Below, one piece after another: positions 61,277-64,000 of a stretch of DNA of 64,000 nt. The stretch's first letter is position 1. The number at the start of each line of letters is the position of its first letter. The notes beneath the pieces were generated by a model. The model made no database searches and was not told where the DNA came from. It saw nothing but the letters and a program-made list of their open reading frames with translations. The position numbers and the translations under genes were made by a program. Source of the DNA: Bradyrhizobium algeriense (GTDB taxonomy: Bacteria > Pseudomonadota > Alphaproteobacteria > Rhizobiales > Xanthobacteraceae); the NCBI RefSeq assembly GCF_036924595.1, contig NZ_JAZHRV010000001.1, positions 7,405,501-7,469,500 of the forward strand, in the 5' to 3' direction.

Positions 61277-62511
61277 GATGCCCCCCGGATGATTTCAACT
61301 GGATGCACGCTGGTTGCCTTGCGCGCCGGGAAATAGGCCGCCCCTGCGCAGCAGACAAGGGATATGCCGCCGGCGATCAAATAATGCGTCAGCGAGTAAT
61401 AGATCTGCAGCGGAACGGTCGAGCCCGTCAGCGGATTGAAGATCGTGATCTTCGACCAGCCGTAGCAGAGCAGATAACCGAGGATCCACCCGAACAGGAT
61501 GCCGACCACGCCGATGATGGCGGCTTCGATGATGAAAATCCGCCGCACCGCATACTCGCGCATGCCCAGCGATTTCATGATCGCGATGTCCTGGCGCTTT
61601 TCGTGGGTGATCGTCGATATGATGTTGTAGGTGGCAAAGGACGATGTCAGCAACATCGCGCCCATCACGGTGAGCACGATGAAATCGCGCACGGTAAAGG
61701 ATGACAGCAAGTCGGCATTGGCTTCCTGCCACGACACCGACTTGTAGCCGGTCTGCGCTTCGACCTGGGCTGCGATCTTTTGCGCCGCCATCGGATCGTT
61801 CAACCGCAGTCGCAGCTGGTTGACGACCCCGCTTTGTCCCATCATGACCTGCGCCGGCCCCATCAGCGAATAGATCTGGCTCTCATCGACACGCTTCAGG
61901 CCGGAGCGATAGAGCCCGGCCACCGTCGAATTCAGCTGGACGCCCTGGCCGCCGATCAGGAGGACGGTGTTGCCGGTTTTCACGCCGAGTTTTTCGGCCA
62001 GGGCCTCACCCATGATGATGCCGTTCGGCGCGCGTGAAAGGTCGTCGAGCTTTCCCTCACGCATTTGCGTGGCGAGTTTCGAGACCTGAACCTCGCGGCG
62101 GGTGTCGATGCCGGTCAAGGTGATGCCGATGCGCGCGCCGCCGTGATTGATGATCGCGGTGGTCTTGGCCGAGGGAGCCACGTCGCCAGGTATCCAGGAG
62201 CGCAGTGAGCTCATCGCAGATTCCGGATATTTGATTCCGGCACGTTTGCCGACATTGGCGATATCAGGCATCTGGACCGCCGCATATTCCTGCTCTGCGG
62301 GTTGCGTCGGCACGGAGCGCCGCTCATCCTCGACCGTGATATGCGGCATGGTGTCGACGAGCTGCCGCAGGAAGTCGATCTGCGAACCCTGCATCAGGCC
62401 CGCCATCATGATGGTGAAGCCGACCCCCATGGACACGCCAGCCATGCCCACGAGGGTCTGCCGCACCCGGGTGCTGACATGGGTCCATGCGATGTTGAAT
62501 ATAAGCTTCAC
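61273..62511 (-). CDS. ABC transporter permease, FtsX/MacB type
   Basis: A 412-residue permease with the four-helix MacB/LolE layout: one helix near residue 18-40, a large periplasmic domain with GITLTGIDTRREVQVSKL and NTVLLIGGQGVQLNSTVAG, then three helices from about 278 (DFIVLTVMGAMLLTSSFATYN, EAAIIGVVGILFGWILGYLL and one near the C-terminus). EKRQDIAIMKSLGM is the conserved cytoplasmic loop of FtsX-like permeases. It pairs with the ATPase downstream and the adaptor 5 bp upstream. Confidence 0.88.
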   Translation of the reverse strand: MKLIFNIAWTHVSTRVRQTLVGMAGVSMGVGFTIMMAGLMQGSQIDFLRQLVDTMPHITVEDERRSVPTQPAEQEYAAVQMPDIANVGKRAGIKYPESAMSSLRSWIPGDVAPSAKTTAIINHGGARIGITLTGIDTRREVQVSKLATQMREGKLDDLSRAPNGIIMGEALAEKLGVKTGNTVLLIGGQGVQLNSTVAGLYRSGLKRVDESQIYSLMGPAQVMMGQSGVVNQLRLRLNDPMAAQKIAAQVEAQTGYKSVSWQEANADLLSSFTVRDFIVLTVMGAMLLTSSFATYNIISTITHEKRQDIAIMKSLGMREYAVRRIFIIEAAIIGVVGILFGWILGYLLCYGWSKITIFNPLTGSTVPLQIYYSLTHYLIAGGISLVCCAGAAYFPARKATSVHPVEIIRGAS

Positions 62512-62516
62512 GGCGG

Positions 62517-63722
62517 CTACCGGCTGTTGCTGATGAAGTTGCGACGCGCGTCACTGACCACGGAATCGATGTGGGCGGTCATGGCTGCCGAAATCACCGC
62601 ATCATCGGGATCCGAAGGCGCTGTGGTGACCGAGGCTACCACGGCCGCTTCGGGCGTTGCGCCAGGCTGATCGGCCGGTTCGCCCACGGCCGCCGGCTCC
62701 GCGGCTCTGGTCATGCTGTTGTCGATACGAATCCTGGCGCCGTCAGCGAGATCCCTGCGTGCGGGCGAAAGCACGGTGGTGCCCTTGGATACGTCGCCGA
62801 TGATCTCGGTGTTGCGGCTGCCGCGGATGCCGACCGTTATGGGCACGCGCTTGATCCGGCCGTCATCAACCATCTGAACCGCATCGCCTGCGATGGCCTC
62901 TGCCGGCACGACGATGGCCGCCGGCTTCTCGCGGAAAATGATGTTGGTCTCGACTGACATGCCGATCCGCAGCGGCGTATCCTGTGGCAGCCGCAAATAG
63001 ACGCGGAAGGTTTTTCGGGTCGGGTCGCCCTTGGGCGTGATCTGGGAGACCGTGGCGCGCAGCGCCCTTCCGGGAAAAGCCTCGCTGCGCAGAAAAGCCT
63101 TCTGGCCGGCCGCGATGCGGTTGATCTCTTCCTCGTTGATTTCGGCGACGACCTGCATCGGCGCAGGCGGTCCCACCCAGAACAGGACATCGGTGGGACC
63201 GGCGATCTCGCCGACCTCGCTGTCGCGCCGCAGGACCATGCCGTCGAGCGGAGCTCTCAAGATCAGCGAGTCGAGCCGCACCTTCTGTGCGGCGATCCGC
63301 GACTTTGCTTCCTCGAGCTTGGTCCAGCGCTGCTCGTACTCGGTGCGCGCGGCGTCGTTCTTGTCGCGATCCTTCTCGGCGCGCGTCAGATCACGTTCGA
63401 GCTGGCCTCGATTGATTTCCATCTGCTCCAGCGCGCTGCGCTCCTCGGCGTCGTCCTGGCGGCCGAGGATCTGGCCGGACTTGACCACCTGTCCCTCGCA
63501 TCGGCAAAGGTCGACCAGCCGGCGGCGCTGCAGCGGCACCACTTTGGCCCAGCGCTCGGGCTCGACCGTGCCGGTTCCGTAAACGGCTTCGGAAACCGCC
63601 GCGAGGCTCGCATAGCTGGTGGTCACCAGCGGTGGATGAAGCAAATGGGAGTAGCCGTAATAGCCGGCCCCTGCGGTGGCGATGGCCAGAATTCCGGTTG
63701 CGACGAGATGCTGCAATTTCAT
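62517..63722 (-). CDS. Efflux RND/ABC periplasmic adaptor subunit (HlyD family)
   Basis: A 401-residue membrane fusion protein. N-terminal anchor MKLQHLVATGILAIATAGAG, then a barrel-sandwich half, a coiled-coil hairpin at about 85-155 (EQMEINRGQLERDLTRAEKD), the second lipoyl half with SLILRAPLDGMVLRRDSEVG, and a beta-barrel domain. The C-terminal 60 residues are Ala/Pro/Glu-rich. It links the FtsX permease to an outer-membrane channel. ATG 63722 is preferred because the anchor begins there. Confidence 0.88.
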   Translation of the reverse strand: MKLQHLVATGILAIATAGAGYYGYSHLLHPPLVTTSYASLAAVSEAVYGTGTVEPERWAKVVPLQRRRLVDLCRCEGQVVKSGQILGRQDDAEERSALEQMEINRGQLERDLTRAEKDRDKNDAARTEYEQRWTKLEEAKSRIAAQKVRLDSLILRAPLDGMVLRRDSEVGEIAGPTDVLFWVGPPAPMQVVAEINEEEINRIAAGQKAFLRSEAFPGRALRATVSQITPKGDPTRKTFRVYLRLPQDTPLRIGMSVETNIIFREKPAAIVVPAEAIAGDAVQMVDDGRIKRVPITVGIRGSRNTEIIGDVSKGTTVLSPARRDLADGARIRIDNSMTRAAEPAAVGEPADQPGATPEAAVVASVTTAPSDPDDAVISAAMTAHIDSVVSDARRNFISNSR

Positions 63723-63738
63723 GGTGCGTCCCCTTAAA

Positions 63739-64000
63739 TCAGAAGCCAAATCGCTTGCGCAGGCCCGGAGGAACCTGGTCGAGCAGCTCACGAGCATCAT
63801 CTCGCTTTGCATTCTTCACTTGAGCTGCCGACGTGGCCTTGGGAGATGCCGGCAATACCGTGACGTTGGATGAAGCCGGTTGCGAGACCGCGGGCGCCGC
63901 CGAGGCTGCGGGCGCCGGCTGCACGACCGCGGGCGCAGGAGGGGGCGCCGCGGGCGAGGCCTGGTCCTGCTCAATAGCTCTTTCGATATTCGCAGCCTTG
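63739..64000 (-). CDS. C-terminal end of an unidentified protein (partial)
   Basis: The last 87 codons of a gene that starts outside the window. The sequence is Ala/Pro/Gln-rich in its middle (PAAPPPAPAVVQPAPAASAA), followed by a basic helical end, KRDDARELLDQVPPGLRKRF. It lies 16 bp upstream of the adaptor gene and probably belongs to the same operon. It may be a secreted or TolC-side partner, but nothing visible proves this. Confidence 0.5.
   Translation of the reverse strand, partial: KAANIERAIEQDQASPAAPPPAPAVVQPAPAASAAPAVSQPASSNVTVLPASPKATSAAQVKNAKRDDARELLDQVPPGLRKRFGF

Overview
The window is chromosomal DNA from a GC-rich alphaproteobacterium of the Hyphomicrobiales, most likely Bradyrhizobium or a close relative. 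This is inferred from gene order (ccmA|acnA; mdh-sucCD-sucAB-lpd; priA near atpHAGDC; rplU-rpmA ... obgE-proB ... proA-nadD-rsfS-rlmH-envC-ctpA), from a ROSE-type RNA thermometer in front of a class A small heat-shock gene, and from several families of dispersed palindromic intergenic repeats. No database search was possible. Almost all of the sequence is housekeeping, with a few accessory islets. No CRISPR array, prophage, transposase or integrase of a mobile element was seen.

Region by region. 1-3.2 kb: divergent ccmA (partial) and acnA, with a candidate Irr iron-control box between them. 3.3-12.9 kb: a DUF1223 secreted thiol protein, DUF2794 protein, GNAT acetyltransferase, Bax-inhibitor-1 membrane protein, an ABC ATPase/permease pair divergent from a tesA-like esterase, thpR and zapE. 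13-23.5 kb: a TCA-cycle block, mdh, sucC, a DUF1579-like gene, sucD, sucA, sucB, an SDR gene and lpd, which together make the 2-oxoglutarate dehydrogenase and succinyl-CoA synthetase steps plus malate dehydrogenase. 23.6-29.3 kb: two membrane proteins, xerC, priA and rlpA. 29.9-35 kb: the F1 part of ATP synthase (atpHAGDC), with two palindromic repeats lying between its genes and a strong terminator at the end.

35.2-40.1 kb is the most unusual stretch. A class III nucleotide cyclase has its catalytic domain first, then one membrane segment, then a three-fold repeat with paired cysteines. It is followed by an islet of opposite strand holding a DegP/Do-like protease, a small unknown protein and two Hsp20 chaperones. 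A 39-bp imperfect copy of the cyclase 3' end lies on the far side of the islet, so the islet is bracketed by direct repeats.

40.3-55.5 kb, mostly on the minus strand: two RppH-type Nudix genes, a YibQ-type deacetylase, ctpA, envC, rlmH, rsfS, nadD, proA, a GNAT gene, proB, obgE, a frameshifted MaoC dehydratase gene, a plus-strand DMT transporter, a second GNAT gene, rpmA and rplU. This is a cell-wall remodelling, ribosome assembly and proline synthesis block. 55.8-64 kb: a ROK-type kinase whose motifs occur in circularly permuted order, an epoxide-hydrolase-like alpha/beta hydrolase, tRNA-Ser(CGA), a small accessory group (DUF308-like membrane protein, TetR regulator, methyltransferase) and a three-gene ABC efflux system (adaptor, permease, ATPase) with an upstream partial gene running off the window.
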